The notes: generated by a model not told the origin, from the sequence alone. DNA of 64,000 nt from Oscillospiraceae bacterium (GCA_015068325.1 SVKQ01000009.1:1-64000), one strand, 5' to 3'. Shown: positions 31,435-43,169, counted from the stretch's first letter. Made by a program: numbers and translations.

Positions 31435-32724
31435 ATGACATATCAAGAGGCGATGGCCTATATCAACTCCGTGGAGTGGAAGGGGAGCCGGCCGGGACTG
31501 GAACGCATCTCGGAACTGTGCGCCCGACTGGGCCACCCGGAGCGGGCGCTGCGGTTTATCCATATCGCCGGCACCAACGGCAAGGGCTCCGTGTCCGCCA
31601 TGCTGGATTCGATCCTGCGTTCAGCCGGCTATCGGGTGGGGCTCTATACCTCCCCCTATATCGAGCGATTCAACGACCGCATCCGTTTCGGCGGCGCAGA
31701 GATCGCAGATGAGGATTTGGCCCGGGATACGGAGACGGTCAAAGCCTGTGCCGAGGCAATGGCCGACGGCCCCACCGCCTTTGAACTGATCACCGCCATC
31801 GCGCTGGTCTACTTCAGGCGCATGGGCTGCGACTATGTGGTGCTGGAGTGCGGCCTGGGAGGCCGGCTGGACGCCACCAATGTGATCCCCACCGCCCTCC
31901 TGTCGGTCATCACGGGCATCGCCCTGGACCACTGTGACATCCTGGGGGATACAGAGGAGCAGATCGCCGGAGAGAAGGCGGGCATTCTCAAGCCTGGCAC
32001 CCCCGTCCTCTTCGGAGAGGGCGGCGACGGGGCAGCGGCGGTGATCCGGGATACGGCCGACCGCCGCGGCTGCCGGTATGTCCGCACGGACTTCGGCGCC
32101 ATCTCCGGTGTGCGGGCACAGTTGGACGGTACCGCATTTCGATTCCAAGGGCGGGAGGTGCGCATCCCGCTGCTGGGCCTGTACCAGACCCGCAACACCG
32201 CCACCGTGCTGACGGCGGTGGACCTGCTGCGGCAGGCGGGCGTTATCATTCCCGACGGCGCCATAGCGGAGGGCCTGGCCTCGGCCCGGTGGAAGGCCCG
32301 GTTTGAGATCCTGCGCCGGGATCCGCTGGTGATCTACGACGGAGCGCACAATCCCCAGGGCATCGCCGGCGCCGTAGAGAATATCCGCGCGGTACTCTCG
32401 CCGCTGTCGGCGGACGGGCGAGTCGCGCTGCTGATGGGCGTCATGGCTGACAAGGACCACGGCGCCATGGTATCCGCGCTGGCGCCACTAGCGGCCGCCG
32501 TGGTGACGGTGCGCCCCAACAGCGACCGGTCCCTCGGCGCGGCGGCGCTGGCGGAGGAGTTCCGCCGCAATGGTGTCTCTGCCGAGTCGCAGGAGGACCT
32601 GGCGGAAGGTGTCAAGACGGCCGTCGCTCTGGCCTGCCGGACGGGGCGGCCGCTGGTCTGCCTGGGCTCACTCTATATGTACGGTGACGTGAAGCGCGCC
32701 GTGCTGGCAACTGCGGACAAATAG
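31435..32724 (+). CDS. folC: Folylpolyglutamate/dihydrofolate synthase
   Basis: This 429-aa Mur-ligase-type ATP enzyme adds glutamates to folates, and may also make dihydrofolate. The P-loop is HIAGTNGKGSVSAML (about 43-57). GLYTSPYIERFNDRI, ECGLGGRLDATN and YDGAHNPQGI are the family signatures. It starts one base after the folT stop, so uptake and cellular retention of folate are co-regulated by the riboswitch. Confidence 0.96.
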   Translation: MTYQEAMAYINSVEWKGSRPGLERISELCARLGHPERALRFIHIAGTNGKGSVSAMLDSILRSAGYRVGLYTSPYIERFNDRIRFGGAEIADEDLARDTETVKACAEAMADGPTAFELITAIALVYFRRMGCDYVVLECGLGGRLDATNVIPTALLSVITGIALDHCDILGDTEEQIAGEKAGILKPGTPVLFGEGGDGAAAVIRDTADRRGCRYVRTDFGAISGVRAQLDGTAFRFQGREVRIPLLGLYQTRNTATVLTAVDLLRQAGVIIPDGAIAEGLASARWKARFEILRRDPLVIYDGAHNPQGIAGAVENIRAVLSPLSADGRVALLMGVMADKDHGAMVSALAPLAAAVVTVRPNSDRSLGAAALAEEFRRNGVSAESQEDLAEGVKTAVALACRTGRPLVCLGSLYMYGDVKRAVLATADK

Positions 32725-32730
32725 AAAAAA

Positions 32731-32766
32731 GAGGGCCGGACGGTACTGCCGTCCGGCCCTCTTTTT
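32731..32766 (+). terminator. Terminator of folT-folC
   Basis: Thirteen-base arms GAGGGCCGGACGG and its complement (32731-32761) are flanked by an A-run and a T-run. Confidence 0.93.
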
Positions 32767-32794
32767 GTTTACAAATAATTCAAAGGCCGCCCTA

Positions 32795-32823
32795 TTGACT
32801 TTGCTGGAAGGGAGTGGTAAACT
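32795..32823 (+). promoter_or_regulatory. Heat-shock operon promoter
   Basis: TTGACT (32795-32800), 17-bp spacer and TAAACT (32818-32823). The CIRCE operator overlaps the expected start site. Confidence 0.85.
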
Positions 32824-32826
32824 GGT

Positions 32827-32853
32827 TTAGCACTCAGGGAAAAGGAGTGCTAA
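32827..32853 (+). promoter_or_regulatory. CIRCE operator (HrcA binding site)
   Basis: A perfect TTAGCACTC-N9-GAGTGCTAA, extended outward by GGT/ACC, lies directly after the -10 and 21 bases before hrcA. HrcA bound here represses the operon until heat stress titrates GroE. Confidence 0.98.
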
Positions 32854-32874
32854 ACCGAGCGAGGTTCAAAGAAA

Positions 32875-33927
32875 ATGACGGAATTGACCGAGCGAAAAAG
32901 GCAAATATTAAAGATCGTGGTAGAGAGCTACATCGACACGGCAGAGCCCATTGGCTCCAAGGCCATCGTGGAGCGGATGCCGGGCAAGATCAGCTCGGCC
33001 ACCGTACGCAACGAGCTGGCCGATCTGGTGGAGATGGGCTATCTGGAGCAGCCTCATACCTCGGCCGGACGCATCCCCTCGCCCAAGGGCTACCGACTGT
33101 ATGTCAACGAGCTGATGGAGCGGCGGGCCCTGAGTGCTGAGGAGACGGAGAAGATCAACCAGACGCTCTCCGGCCGGATGGCCGGCATGGACGAGGTGAT
33201 CTCCCAGGCCGGACAGATGGTGTCCCGTCTGGTGGGCTATCCCGCCTACACGGTGGCCGACCGCAAAAGCGCCGTCACCGCAGGCCGCTTCGAGCTGATA
33301 CCGGTGGATGAGAACAGCTTCATCGCGGTGGTGATGCTGTCGGACAGCCAGGTCAAGAGCCGTCTGATGGGGCTGGAGCTACCGGTGGAGCAATCGCAGC
33401 TGCCGGAGTTGAGCCACCTGCTCAACACCCACTTTACCCGCATCGGAGCGGCCGAGATGAACGCCCATTTGATGAGCCTCAGCGACCAGGTGGACGGCAA
33501 CTGGTTCCTGCTGCTGAACCGGGTGGTGGAATACGCTGGCGCGCTGGTGCGCGAGAGCGAGCAGCAGCAGGTGTTCACCAACGGCGCCAGTCAGATCCTG
33601 AAGTTCCCGGAGTACCGGGACGTGGACAAGGCCCACGACCTCATGAGCTTTATGGTGGACAACAAAGAGAACCTGCCCGTGCCCGCCGGCGATGCACCCA
33701 TGCAGATCCTCATCGGACCGGAGAACGTCAACGACGCGTTGAAGGAGAGCAGTGTGATCGTCGCCAGCTATGACATCGGCGACAATATGCGCGGCTTGGT
33801 GGGCGTGGTAGGCCCTACCCGCATGGATTACGCCACCGTGGCAGCCCGGCTCAGCTACTTTGCCGAGAGCCTGAGCGCCATGTTCGGCAAGAAAAATCAA
33901 TTGCCGCCCAAGGAGGAACAGGAATGA
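32875..33927 (+). CDS. hrcA: Heat-inducible transcription repressor HrcA
   Basis: This 350-aa repressor has an N-terminal winged helix, LTERKRQILKIVVESYIDTAEPIGSKAI, with the recognition region SSATVRNELADLVEMGYLEQPHTSAGRIPS. A GAF-like middle domain and dimerisation parts follow. It controls its own operon through CIRCE. GAGG lies upstream of the ATG. It overlaps grpE by four bases (ATGA). Confidence 0.97.
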   Translation: MTELTERKRQILKIVVESYIDTAEPIGSKAIVERMPGKISSATVRNELADLVEMGYLEQPHTSAGRIPSPKGYRLYVNELMERRALSAEETEKINQTLSGRMAGMDEVISQAGQMVSRLVGYPAYTVADRKSAVTAGRFELIPVDENSFIAVVMLSDSQVKSRLMGLELPVEQSQLPELSHLLNTHFTRIGAAEMNAHLMSLSDQVDGNWFLLLNRVVEYAGALVRESEQQQVFTNGASQILKFPEYRDVDKAHDLMSFMVDNKENLPVPAGDAPMQILIGPENVNDALKESSVIVASYDIGDNMRGLVGVVGPTRMDYATVAARLSYFAESLSAMFGKKNQLPPKEEQE

Positions 33928-34502
33928 GCGAGAAGGAGAAGAAGGACCTGCCCGAGAACGAAACGGGCAGCGAGGCGGAGGCTGAAGAGGTTGCCGCGCC
34001 GGCGACGGAGCCGTCCGCCGGGGAGAGCGCAGAGGAGAGCTATACGGTTACCCGCGAGCAGATGGAGCAGATGGAAGCCCTGGCCAAAATGGTCAGCGAC
34101 GGCAATGACAAGTATCTGCGCCTGGCCGCTGAATACGACAACTACCGCAAGCGCACCGCCAAGGAGAAGGAGAATCTGTACGCCGCTGCCAAGGCGGACA
34201 CCATCAAGCCCTTTCTGGATGTGTACGACAATCTGGAGCGGGCTGTGGCCCAATTCGACGCCGACGATCCCCACCGCCAGGGCGTGGAGCTGATCACCAA
34301 GCAGCTGCTGGACGTGTTGGCCAAGCTGGGCGTCGAGGAGATCGCGGCCCAGGGGCAGCCCTTCGATCCGGAAAAGCACAACGCCGTCATGCACGTGGAG
34401 GACGAGGGCGCCGGTGAGAACACCGTGGTAGAGGTCTTTCAGAAGGGCTTCACACTGGGTGACAAGGTACTGCGCTTCGCCGTGGTGAAGGTGGCCAACT
34501 GA
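33924..34502 (+). CDS. grpE: Nucleotide exchange factor GrpE
   Basis: This 192-aa DnaK cochaperone has an acidic disordered N-terminus (1-45), a long coiled coil with DKYLRLAAEYDNYRKRTAKE, and a beta wing with EEIAAQGQPFDPEKHNAVMHVED ending in VFQKGFTLGDKVLRFA. It releases ADP from DnaK. It is coupled to hrcA by ATGA. Confidence 0.97.
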   Translation: MSEKEKKDLPENETGSEAEAEEVAAPATEPSAGESAEESYTVTREQMEQMEALAKMVSDGNDKYLRLAAEYDNYRKRTAKEKENLYAAAKADTIKPFLDVYDNLERAVAQFDADDPHRQGVELITKQLLDVLAKLGVEEIAAQGQPFDPEKHNAVMHVEDEGAGENTVVEVFQKGFTLGDKVLRFAVVKVAN

Positions 34503-34600
34503 TTTTGAAGGCAAAACAGCCGATGACGGCCGTTCAAAAATACAGGCACATCCCTCATTTGCAGACAATAAAATTTATATATCATTAGGAGGCAATCACT

Positions 34601-36445
<1,845 letters not shown>

Positions 36446-36460
36446 GTAAAAGCAATTCCA

Positions 36461-36500
36461 CCGCGGATAGGGGACAGGGATGACCTGCCCCTATTTGCGG
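36461..36500 (+). other. Intercistronic hairpin between dnaK and dnaJ
   Basis: An imperfect stem, CCGCGGATAGGGG with CCCCTATTTGCGG, lacks a U-tract. It probably tunes mRNA stability and the DnaK:DnaJ ratio. Confidence 0.5.
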
Positions 36501-36506
36501 CGTTAG

Positions 36507-37652
<1,146 letters not shown>

Positions 37653-37660
37653 GGGACAGC

Positions 37661-38485
37661 GTGTATCTTGTGGATTATCACCTGCACTCCAGTTGCTCTG
37701 TGGACGGAGAATTCTCTATAGAGCGGATGGCCGCCGCAGCTGTGGAACGCGGCCTGCGGGAGATCTGTGTGACGGACCATTTGGATACGGTCTACTGGGA
37801 TACACTGGCGCCGCGGACATATTTCGACTGGCCGGAAGCGCTGCGGCAGCTGGAGGAGGCGCGAAACCGCTGGGGAGACAGACTCTCCATCCGCCTGGGC
37901 GCGGAAATCGGAGAGGCCGTCATGTCCTTTGAACGAGCGGATCAGATGCTGGAAAAAGCACCGCCGCTGGACTTTTCCGTCGGCTCGGTGCACTTCACCG
38001 GCGCACGCTTCGATCATTTGGATCTGTATTACATGCCTGCGGCCGATGAGACGTATTACAACGAGCTGCTCTCTGACTATCTGGACAACGTATTGGCCAT
38101 CAGCCGGTGGGGGCGGTTTCAGGTGCTGGGTCACCTGACGCTGCCGCTGCGCTACATCCGCAAGAATGCGGGATTGGACATGGATTTTTCCGGGCATATG
38201 GATCGGGTGGAGGAAATTTTCCGGTGCATCATCTCCAAGGGGATTGGGATCGAGTGCAACACCAACCGGGGTTATACAGACACGCTGCCGGGCAGGGATA
38301 TCCTGGAGCTGTATCACCGGATGGGCGGAGAGATCGTCACCATCGGCTCTGACGCCCACGCGCCGGCCCACGTGGGATATCGCATCCGGGAGGGGCAGCA
38401 GCTGCTCCAAAGCTGCGGCTTCCGTTACTTTACCACATTTGTACAGGGGAAACCGGTGTTCCGGCCCCTTTTGGAAGAAGCATAG
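37661..38485 (+). CDS. PHP-domain phosphatase (histidinol-phosphatase HisJ-like)
   Basis: This is a 274-aa PHP hydrolase. Metal motifs are DYHLHSSCSVDG (HxH), CVTDHLD, GAEIGEA, SVGSVHF, VLGHLTLP and GSDAHAPAHVG. Length and motifs fit HisJ-type L-histidinol phosphatase, but no his genes are near, so the substrate is uncertain. Start taken as GTG at 37661 with GAGG six bases upstream; GTG at 37649, overlapping the dnaJ stop, would add four residues. It is probably in the dnaK transcript. Confidence 0.85.
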   Translation: MYLVDYHLHSSCSVDGEFSIERMAAAAVERGLREICVTDHLDTVYWDTLAPRTYFDWPEALRQLEEARNRWGDRLSIRLGAEIGEAVMSFERADQMLEKAPPLDFSVGSVHFTGARFDHLDLYYMPAADETYYNELLSDYLDNVLAISRWGRFQVLGHLTLPLRYIRKNAGLDMDFSGHMDRVEEIFRCIISKGIGIECNTNRGYTDTLPGRDILELYHRMGGEIVTIGSDAHAPAHVGYRIREGQQLLQSCGFRYFTTFVQGKPVFRPLLEEA

Positions 38486-38519
38486 AGCTTGTAAAGGACT
38501 TGAAAAGGAGAAGATCACC

Positions 38520-38957
38520 ATGAAGATTGCCATCGGCTGTGACCACGGCGGGTACCTGTTGAAGCAGGATATCCTGATTTGGCTGGAGGAGCACGACATC
38601 GACTACGAGGACTTTGGCTGCTTCAGCACCGAGAGCGTGGATTATCCCATCTACGGCGAAAAGGTGGCCCGGGCCGTGGCCTCCGGTGCGTGTGACAGGG
38701 GCATCGTCATCTGCACCACCGGCATCGGCATCTCCATTGCCGCCAACAAGGTCAGAGGCATCCGCTGTGCCCACTGCGCCGATCCGCTGTCCGCTGAAAT
38801 GACCCGCCGTCACAACGACGCCAATGTGTTGGCTCTGGGCGCCGGCATCGTGGGCCCCAATCTGGCCAGACGGATGGTGGAGGTGTTTTTGAACACCGAT
38901 TTCGAGGGCGGCCGCCACGCCCGCCGCGTGGGTCAGTTGGACGCCATCGAGCCGTAA
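38520..38957 (+). CDS. rpiB: Ribose 5-phosphate isomerase B (RpiB/LacAB family)
   Basis: This is a 145-aa sugar isomerase. IGCDHGGYLLK at the start, CTTGIGISIAANKVRGIRCAHC with the catalytic Cys, and MTRRHNDANVLALGAGIVG are the family signatures. It interconverts ribose 5-phosphate and ribulose 5-phosphate; allose-phosphate activity is possible. AAAAGGAG lies before the ATG. It follows the PHP gene by 34 bp and precedes a GH-like gene by six. Confidence 0.93.
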   Translation: MKIAIGCDHGGYLLKQDILIWLEEHDIDYEDFGCFSTESVDYPIYGEKVARAVASGACDRGIVICTTGIGISIAANKVRGIRCAHCADPLSAEMTRRHNDANVLALGAGIVGPNLARRMVEVFLNTDFEGGRHARRVGQLDAIEP

Positions 38958-38963
38958 GAAGCC

Positions 38964-39998
38964 ATGTCGACGCAGGGATATGACCGGTACCGGGGCCGCG
39001 GCGGACCGCGGTTGGTGTGGATCATCGTTTTGCTGCTGATCCTGCTGGGAGCAGTGGCCTTTCTGGTGTGCCAGCGCTATCTGGTGTATGACGAGGATGG
39101 CCGCCCCCACTGGGAGCTGCCTTTTGGCCGCAGCAGCCAGGAGGACGAAAATCCCATCTCCCCGGAGGACGTGAATATTGAGCGGGAGGACCCGAAACCC
39201 GATCCTGAGCCGGAGCCGGCGGCAGAGCCCCGGCGATTGCTGGAGGAGATCCATGCCCGGGAGCTGGAGAACGGCAGCCTGTGGTGGAACACGAACTACG
39301 TGCTCTCGCTGCTGGAGGAGGCCATGTCAGTAGAGGTAAAACGGCCCGGTGGCAGTATTGCTTACTTCACCGATGTGGAGATGCCCAAGGGCGTCATTGT
39401 AGAGCAGGGTGTCACCCGGAACAACCTGGTCACGCTGCTTGGCAGCGACCACTACGCCGTGGCCCGCATCAGCTGCTTCCGTGACGACGCCTATGCCGCC
39501 GCCATGCCTGACATGGCACTGTGCACGGCAGAGGGTCGCCCTTGGCCTGACGGGGACGGCCGCCTGTGGCTGGATCCCGGCAACGCCGGTACGCTGGCCT
39601 ATCTGACGGCGCTGTGCCGGGAGTGCGCGGAGTTGGGCTTTGACGAGATCCTGCTGGACGCCTTTTGCTACCCTGTTTCCGGCGAGACGGAGACCATCGA
39701 TTTGCCGGAGGAGCTGGACAGGACGGCTGTGCTGATCGACTTTGCCGCGGCGTTGCGCAAGGCGTTGCCGGAGGAGACGGTGCTCAGCGTGGCGCTGCGG
39801 GGCGAGATGGGTGCAACAGGCGGCAGCAGCGGCCTGACGGCGGAGTTGCTGACGTCCTTTGACCGCATCTATGTGGACGAGTCGGCGGATCTGGCAGCAT
39901 TGGAGTCGGTGCTGCCGGCGGATTTCGACCGTGCCGGCGGCCTGGCGCTGTTGACGAAAACCAGACCGGAGAGCGGCGGCTATCTGCTGCTGCCGTAA
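38964..39998 (+). CDS. Membrane-anchored putative glycoside-hydrolase-like protein (DUF4015-like)
   Basis: This is a 344-aa protein with an N-terminal membrane anchor (about 17-37, VWIIVLLLILLGAVAFLV). An acidic Pro-rich linker (about 55-85) leads to an outside TIM-barrel-like domain. The stretch WLDPGNAGTLAYLTALCRE followed by LGFDEILLDAFCYP resembles the LGFDEIQFDYVRFP signature of DUF4015 putative glycoside hydrolases. It is shorter than many such proteins. Substrate unknown; a cell-wall or capsule role is a guess. Confidence 0.7.
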   Translation: MSTQGYDRYRGRGGPRLVWIIVLLLILLGAVAFLVCQRYLVYDEDGRPHWELPFGRSSQEDENPISPEDVNIEREDPKPDPEPEPAAEPRRLLEEIHARELENGSLWWNTNYVLSLLEEAMSVEVKRPGGSIAYFTDVEMPKGVIVEQGVTRNNLVTLLGSDHYAVARISCFRDDAYAAAMPDMALCTAEGRPWPDGDGRLWLDPGNAGTLAYLTALCRECAELGFDEILLDAFCYPVSGETETIDLPEELDRTAVLIDFAAALRKALPEETVLSVALRGEMGATGGSSGLTAELLTSFDRIYVDESADLAALESVLPADFDRAGGLALLTKTRPESGGYLLLP

Positions 39999-40010
39999 AA
40001 GAGAAAGCGA

Positions 40011-40045
40011 AAGGACGCGCCTCCCGCAGGAGGTGCGTCCTTTTT
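40011..40045 (+). terminator. Terminator of the dnaJ-rpiB region
   Basis: AAGGACGCGCCTCC and GGAGGTGCGTCCTT (40011-40042, one G-T pair) are followed by TTTTT. Confidence 0.9.
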
Positions 40046-40047
40046 GC

Positions 40048-40076
40048 TTTTCAAACAGGCACGAATGTGGTAAAAT
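40048..40076 (+). promoter_or_regulatory. Promoter of the radical SAM-mutY operon
   Basis: TTTTCA (40048-40053), 17-bp spacer and TAAAAT (40071-40076) lie 33 bases before the GTG start at 40110. Confidence 0.6.
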
Positions 40077-40109
40077 AAAAAGCGTTACATTGCTGGAAGG
40101 AGTGACACT

Positions 40110-40955
40110 GTGTTCAAGCGGATCTACGTGGAGATCACCAACGTCTGCAATTTAGCCTGCTCCTTCTGCCCCGGTACCACCCGGGAGAAGCGGTTCATGG
40201 CGGCGGCTGAGTTTCGCACCGTCATGGAGAAACTGCGTCCGTATACCGATTATATCTACCTCCACGTCATGGGGGAGCCGCTGCTGCATCCGGCACTGGG
40301 GGAAATCCTGGCTGATGCAGAGGAGAGGGGCTTCCGGGTGTGTCTGACCACCAACGGCACGCTGCTGCCGGAGCGGGCAGAGACGCTGCTGGCAGCGCCC
40401 GCGCTCCACAAGGTCAGCGTGTCGCTCCACAGCTTCGAGGGAAACGGTCGAGCCGACGGACTGGCCGATTATCTGGGCGGCGTGTTGGACTTCTGCGGAC
40501 AGGCTGCGGCGCGGGGTGTCCTCTGCGCGCTGCGGCTGTGGAACGAGGGCGGAGAAAACGGCCGCAACAGCGAGATCGAGTCCTATCTCAGCCGCCGCTG
40601 CGGCGTGGATGTGTCCGCGCTGCCCCGGGATGGGCGGGGCAACCGCACCCTGGGGAAAAACCTGTTTTTGGAGTCGGGGAAGCGTTTCGACTGGCCCGAA
40701 CCGGCGGCACCGGAGCGGCTGACCCGTTTTTGCCACGCCCTGACCGGTCAGGTGGCCGTGCTGTGCGATGGCACAGTGGTGCCCTGCTGTCTAGATGCCG
40801 AGGGCCGACTGGCGCTGGGAAATATATTTGAACAGGAACTGGACGAGATACTGGCCCTGCCCCGGACACGTGCCATGCGTGCGGGCTTTGCCGTCCGTCG
40901 TCCCACCGAAGAACTGTGCCGCCGCTGCGGCTATGCGGAGCGATTCAACAGATAG
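40110..40955 (+). CDS. Radical SAM/SPASM domain protein
   Basis: This compact 281-aa radical-SAM enzyme has its cluster motif at the very start, CNLACSFCPG (Cys13/17/20), and VMGEPLLHP as the SAM-binding region. A short Cys-containing C-terminus (CHALTGQVAVLCDGTVVPCC, CRRCGY) matches a SPASM/twitch domain. No peptide substrate gene is apparent nearby. GTG start, with AAGGAG upstream. It is first of a set with mutY and a PflX-like gene; reaction unknown. Confidence 0.85.
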   Translation: MFKRIYVEITNVCNLACSFCPGTTREKRFMAAAEFRTVMEKLRPYTDYIYLHVMGEPLLHPALGEILADAEERGFRVCLTTNGTLLPERAETLLAAPALHKVSVSLHSFEGNGRADGLADYLGGVLDFCGQAAARGVLCALRLWNEGGENGRNSEIESYLSRRCGVDVSALPRDGRGNRTLGKNLFLESGKRFDWPEPAAPERLTRFCHALTGQVAVLCDGTVVPCCLDAEGRLALGNIFEQELDEILALPRTRAMRAGFAVRRPTEELCRRCGYAERFNR

Positions 40956-40965
40956 AGGAGAGACC

Positions 40966-42039
40966 ATGGATCAGCAGGCGGAACAACTGAAGAAGCTGGC
41001 TGCGCCGCTGCTGGCGTGGTACGATGATAACCGCCGCATCCTCCCCTGGCGGGAGGAGGTGTCAGCTTACCGCACATGGGTGTCGGAGATCATGCTGCAG
41101 CAGACCCGTGTGGCGGCGGTGCTGCCCTATTTTGACCGCTTCATGGCCGCTTTCCCCACGGTGGAGTCGCTGGCAGCGGCGGATACGGAGCGGCTCATGA
41201 AGCTGTGGGAGGGGCTGGGCTATTACAGCCGTGCCCGCAATCTGCAGAAGGCGGCTCAGATCGTAACGGAGCAATACGGCGGCACATTCCCCGACATCTA
41301 TGAGAAACTCACCGCCCTGCCCGGTATCGGCGACTATACGGCGGGGGCCATTTTGTCCATCGCTTTTGGGCAGAGGATTCCGGCGGTGGACGGCAATGTG
41401 CTGCGTCTGGCGGCCCGCATCACCGGCTGTGACGCCGATGTGTTGGACGCCGGGAATCGAAAGATGTTTCGCGGCTGGATGGCGGAGGCCATGCCGGCCG
41501 ACCGGCCGGGGGCCTACAACCAGGCTCTGATGGATCTGGGCGCCATGGTGTGCCAGCCCGGCGGCGAGCCGTTATGCGACCGATGCCCGGCGGCAACGTT
41601 CTGCCGTGCCCGACAGGGGGGACGTCAGCGGGAGCTGCCCGTGCGCATCCGGAAGAAGGAAAAACGGGTGGAGCAACTGACGGTATTCCTGCTGCGGCGC
41701 GGCGGCCAAACGGCGCTGCGGCAGCGGCCGGATACGGGGCTGCTGGCCGGTCTGTGGGAGTATCCCAACGTGCCCGGCGCACTGGACGAGACGGCAGCGG
41801 CGCGGCAACTGGCCGACTGGGGATTCACGCCCCACAGGTGGGTGAAAAAGCTGGAGGCGAAGCACGAGTTCACCCACATCCGCTGGGAGATGACGGACTA
41901 TGTGCTGGAGGTGGATGGCGACGGTCCGGCCGGCTGGGTCTGGGCCGATGAAGCGGAGCGGAAAAGGAAGGCGGTGCCGTCCGCTTTTGAACGCCTGACG
42001 CGGGAGAGCAGCGGAATCGCGGAGGAGGGGCGGCCATGA
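40966..42039 (+). CDS. mutY: Adenine DNA glycosylase MutY
   Basis: This 357-aa repair enzyme removes adenine opposite 8-oxoguanine. It has the LPWRxxxxxYRTWVSEIMLQQTRV start, the helix-hairpin-helix LPGIGDYTAGAI with catalytic Asp in VDGNVLR, and an Fe-S site. That site reads C-x7-C-x2-C-x5-C, one residue longer in the first gap than the usual six. A NUDIX-like C-terminal domain (about 225-345) follows. GAGGAG lies before the ATG. It overlaps the next gene by ATGA. Confidence 0.95.
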   Translation: MDQQAEQLKKLAAPLLAWYDDNRRILPWREEVSAYRTWVSEIMLQQTRVAAVLPYFDRFMAAFPTVESLAAADTERLMKLWEGLGYYSRARNLQKAAQIVTEQYGGTFPDIYEKLTALPGIGDYTAGAILSIAFGQRIPAVDGNVLRLAARITGCDADVLDAGNRKMFRGWMAEAMPADRPGAYNQALMDLGAMVCQPGGEPLCDRCPAATFCRARQGGRQRELPVRIRKKEKRVEQLTVFLLRRGGQTALRQRPDTGLLAGLWEYPNVPGALDETAAARQLADWGFTPHRWVKKLEAKHEFTHIRWEMTDYVLEVDGDGPAGWVWADEAERKRKAVPSAFERLTRESSGIAEEGRP

Positions 42040-42905
42040 TCTGTGAGCTGTGTCCCCGGCGCTGCGGCGCTCTGCGGACGGCCGACCGGGGCGAGGGCTT
42101 TTGCCACATGCCGGCGGGGCCGGTGGTAGCCAGGGCGGCGCTGCACTACTGGGAAGAACCGGTGATTTCCGGCAGCCGCGGCAGCGGCGCGGTGTTTTTC
42201 TCGGGCTGCGCGTTGCGGTGTTCCTTCTGCCAGAATGGCGACATCTCCGCCGGCGGCTTCGGAAAACCGGTCACAGTCGGGCATCTGCGGGATATCTTCG
42301 GGGAACTGGCGGCCCAGGGTGCCCACAACATCAACCTGGTGACGCCCACCCACTTCACACCCTGGATTCTGGAGGCACTGGGAGACGGCGTGGGCGTGCC
42401 GGTGGTGTGGAACTGCGGTGGCTACGAGCGCGTGGAGACGCTGCGGGCGCTGGAGGGCCGTGTGGACGTCTATCTGCCGGATCTCAAGTACGCCGACAGC
42501 GCCCTGAGCGCCGGACTCTCTGGCGCGCCGGACTACTTTGAGACCGCCACGACAGCCATTGAAGAGATGTTCCGCCAGACGGGACCCTATGTGATCAAGA
42601 ACGGTCTGCTGCACCGGGGTGTGTTGATCCGCCACCTGGTGCTGCCGGGGCATATGGAGAACACCCGCCGCTGTATCGACTGGATAGCCCGGACCTTTCG
42701 ACCCGGAGAGGTGCTGTTCTCCCTCATGAGCCAATATACGCCCCAACCGGGAGTGGAAGGGTTGCTGGGGCGCCGCGTAACCCGCGGAGAGTACCGGACT
42801 GCCGTGGAATACATGCGCAACTGCGGCATCACTGAGGGCTTCTGCCAGGAGCGCACCTCTGCCAAAGAAGAGTACACGCCGCCCTTCGACCTGACGGGCG
42901 TATGA
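42036..42905 (+). CDS. PflX-like radical SAM protein
   Basis: This 289-aa protein of the pyruvate-formate-lyase-activase relatives (COG1313/PflX type) has an N-terminal CELCPRRCGA motif, then the radical-SAM cluster CALRCSFCQN, LVTPTHFTPWI and a MSQYTPQPG stretch. The glycyl-radical or other target is unknown; no glycyl-radical enzyme is in this window. It is coupled to mutY by ATGA and ends the operon. Confidence 0.88.
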   Translation: MICELCPRRCGALRTADRGEGFCHMPAGPVVARAALHYWEEPVISGSRGSGAVFFSGCALRCSFCQNGDISAGGFGKPVTVGHLRDIFGELAAQGAHNINLVTPTHFTPWILEALGDGVGVPVVWNCGGYERVETLRALEGRVDVYLPDLKYADSALSAGLSGAPDYFETATTAIEEMFRQTGPYVIKNGLLHRGVLIRHLVLPGHMENTRRCIDWIARTFRPGEVLFSLMSQYTPQPGVEGLLGRRVTRGEYRTAVEYMRNCGITEGFCQERTSAKEEYTPPFDLTGV

Positions 42906-42910
42906 AAAAC

Positions 42911-42941
42911 CGCACGGGACGACAGCTCCGTGCGTTTTTTT
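42911..42941 (+). terminator. Terminator after the PflX-like gene
   Basis: CGCACGG (42911-42917) and CCGTGCG (42928-42934) are followed by TTTTTTT. Confidence 0.85.
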
Positions 42942-43110
42942 AGATCGACCGGGGATGGCATAACCCATGCTGGCGAGATGATGTTGGCGGGATTGACAGG
43001 CTCGCCCTTTCTGCTGCTGAATCATATCATCAGCCCGTGCTATCACGGAAAAGATGAAAAGGACAGCTTCTCGCATGGAAAACTGATCTGATGGGAATGC
43101 AGCCAAATCC

Positions 43111-43144
43111 TTAACGGGCTCTTAACAGAACATGGTGATATACT
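43111..43144 (+). promoter_or_regulatory. PhoB/OmpR-type direct repeat and -10 before the kinase gene
   Basis: TTAAC occurs at 43111-43115 and 43122-43126, exactly 11 bp apart, and TATACT follows at 43139-43144. The second repeat starts 17 bp before the -10, so the pair flanks the -35 position, as for class-II activation by OmpR/PhoB-family regulators. Confidence 0.6.
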
Positions 43145-43169
43145 ATAAAACAATACCGTAAGACAGAGA

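Noticed and set aside
42978-43091. 37-codon plus-strand frame (MMLAGLTGSPFLLL...) before the sensor kinase gene
   Set aside because: Weak ribosome context and no recognisable match. It could be a gene remnant in the transferred-looking patch, but evidence is too thin to annotate.
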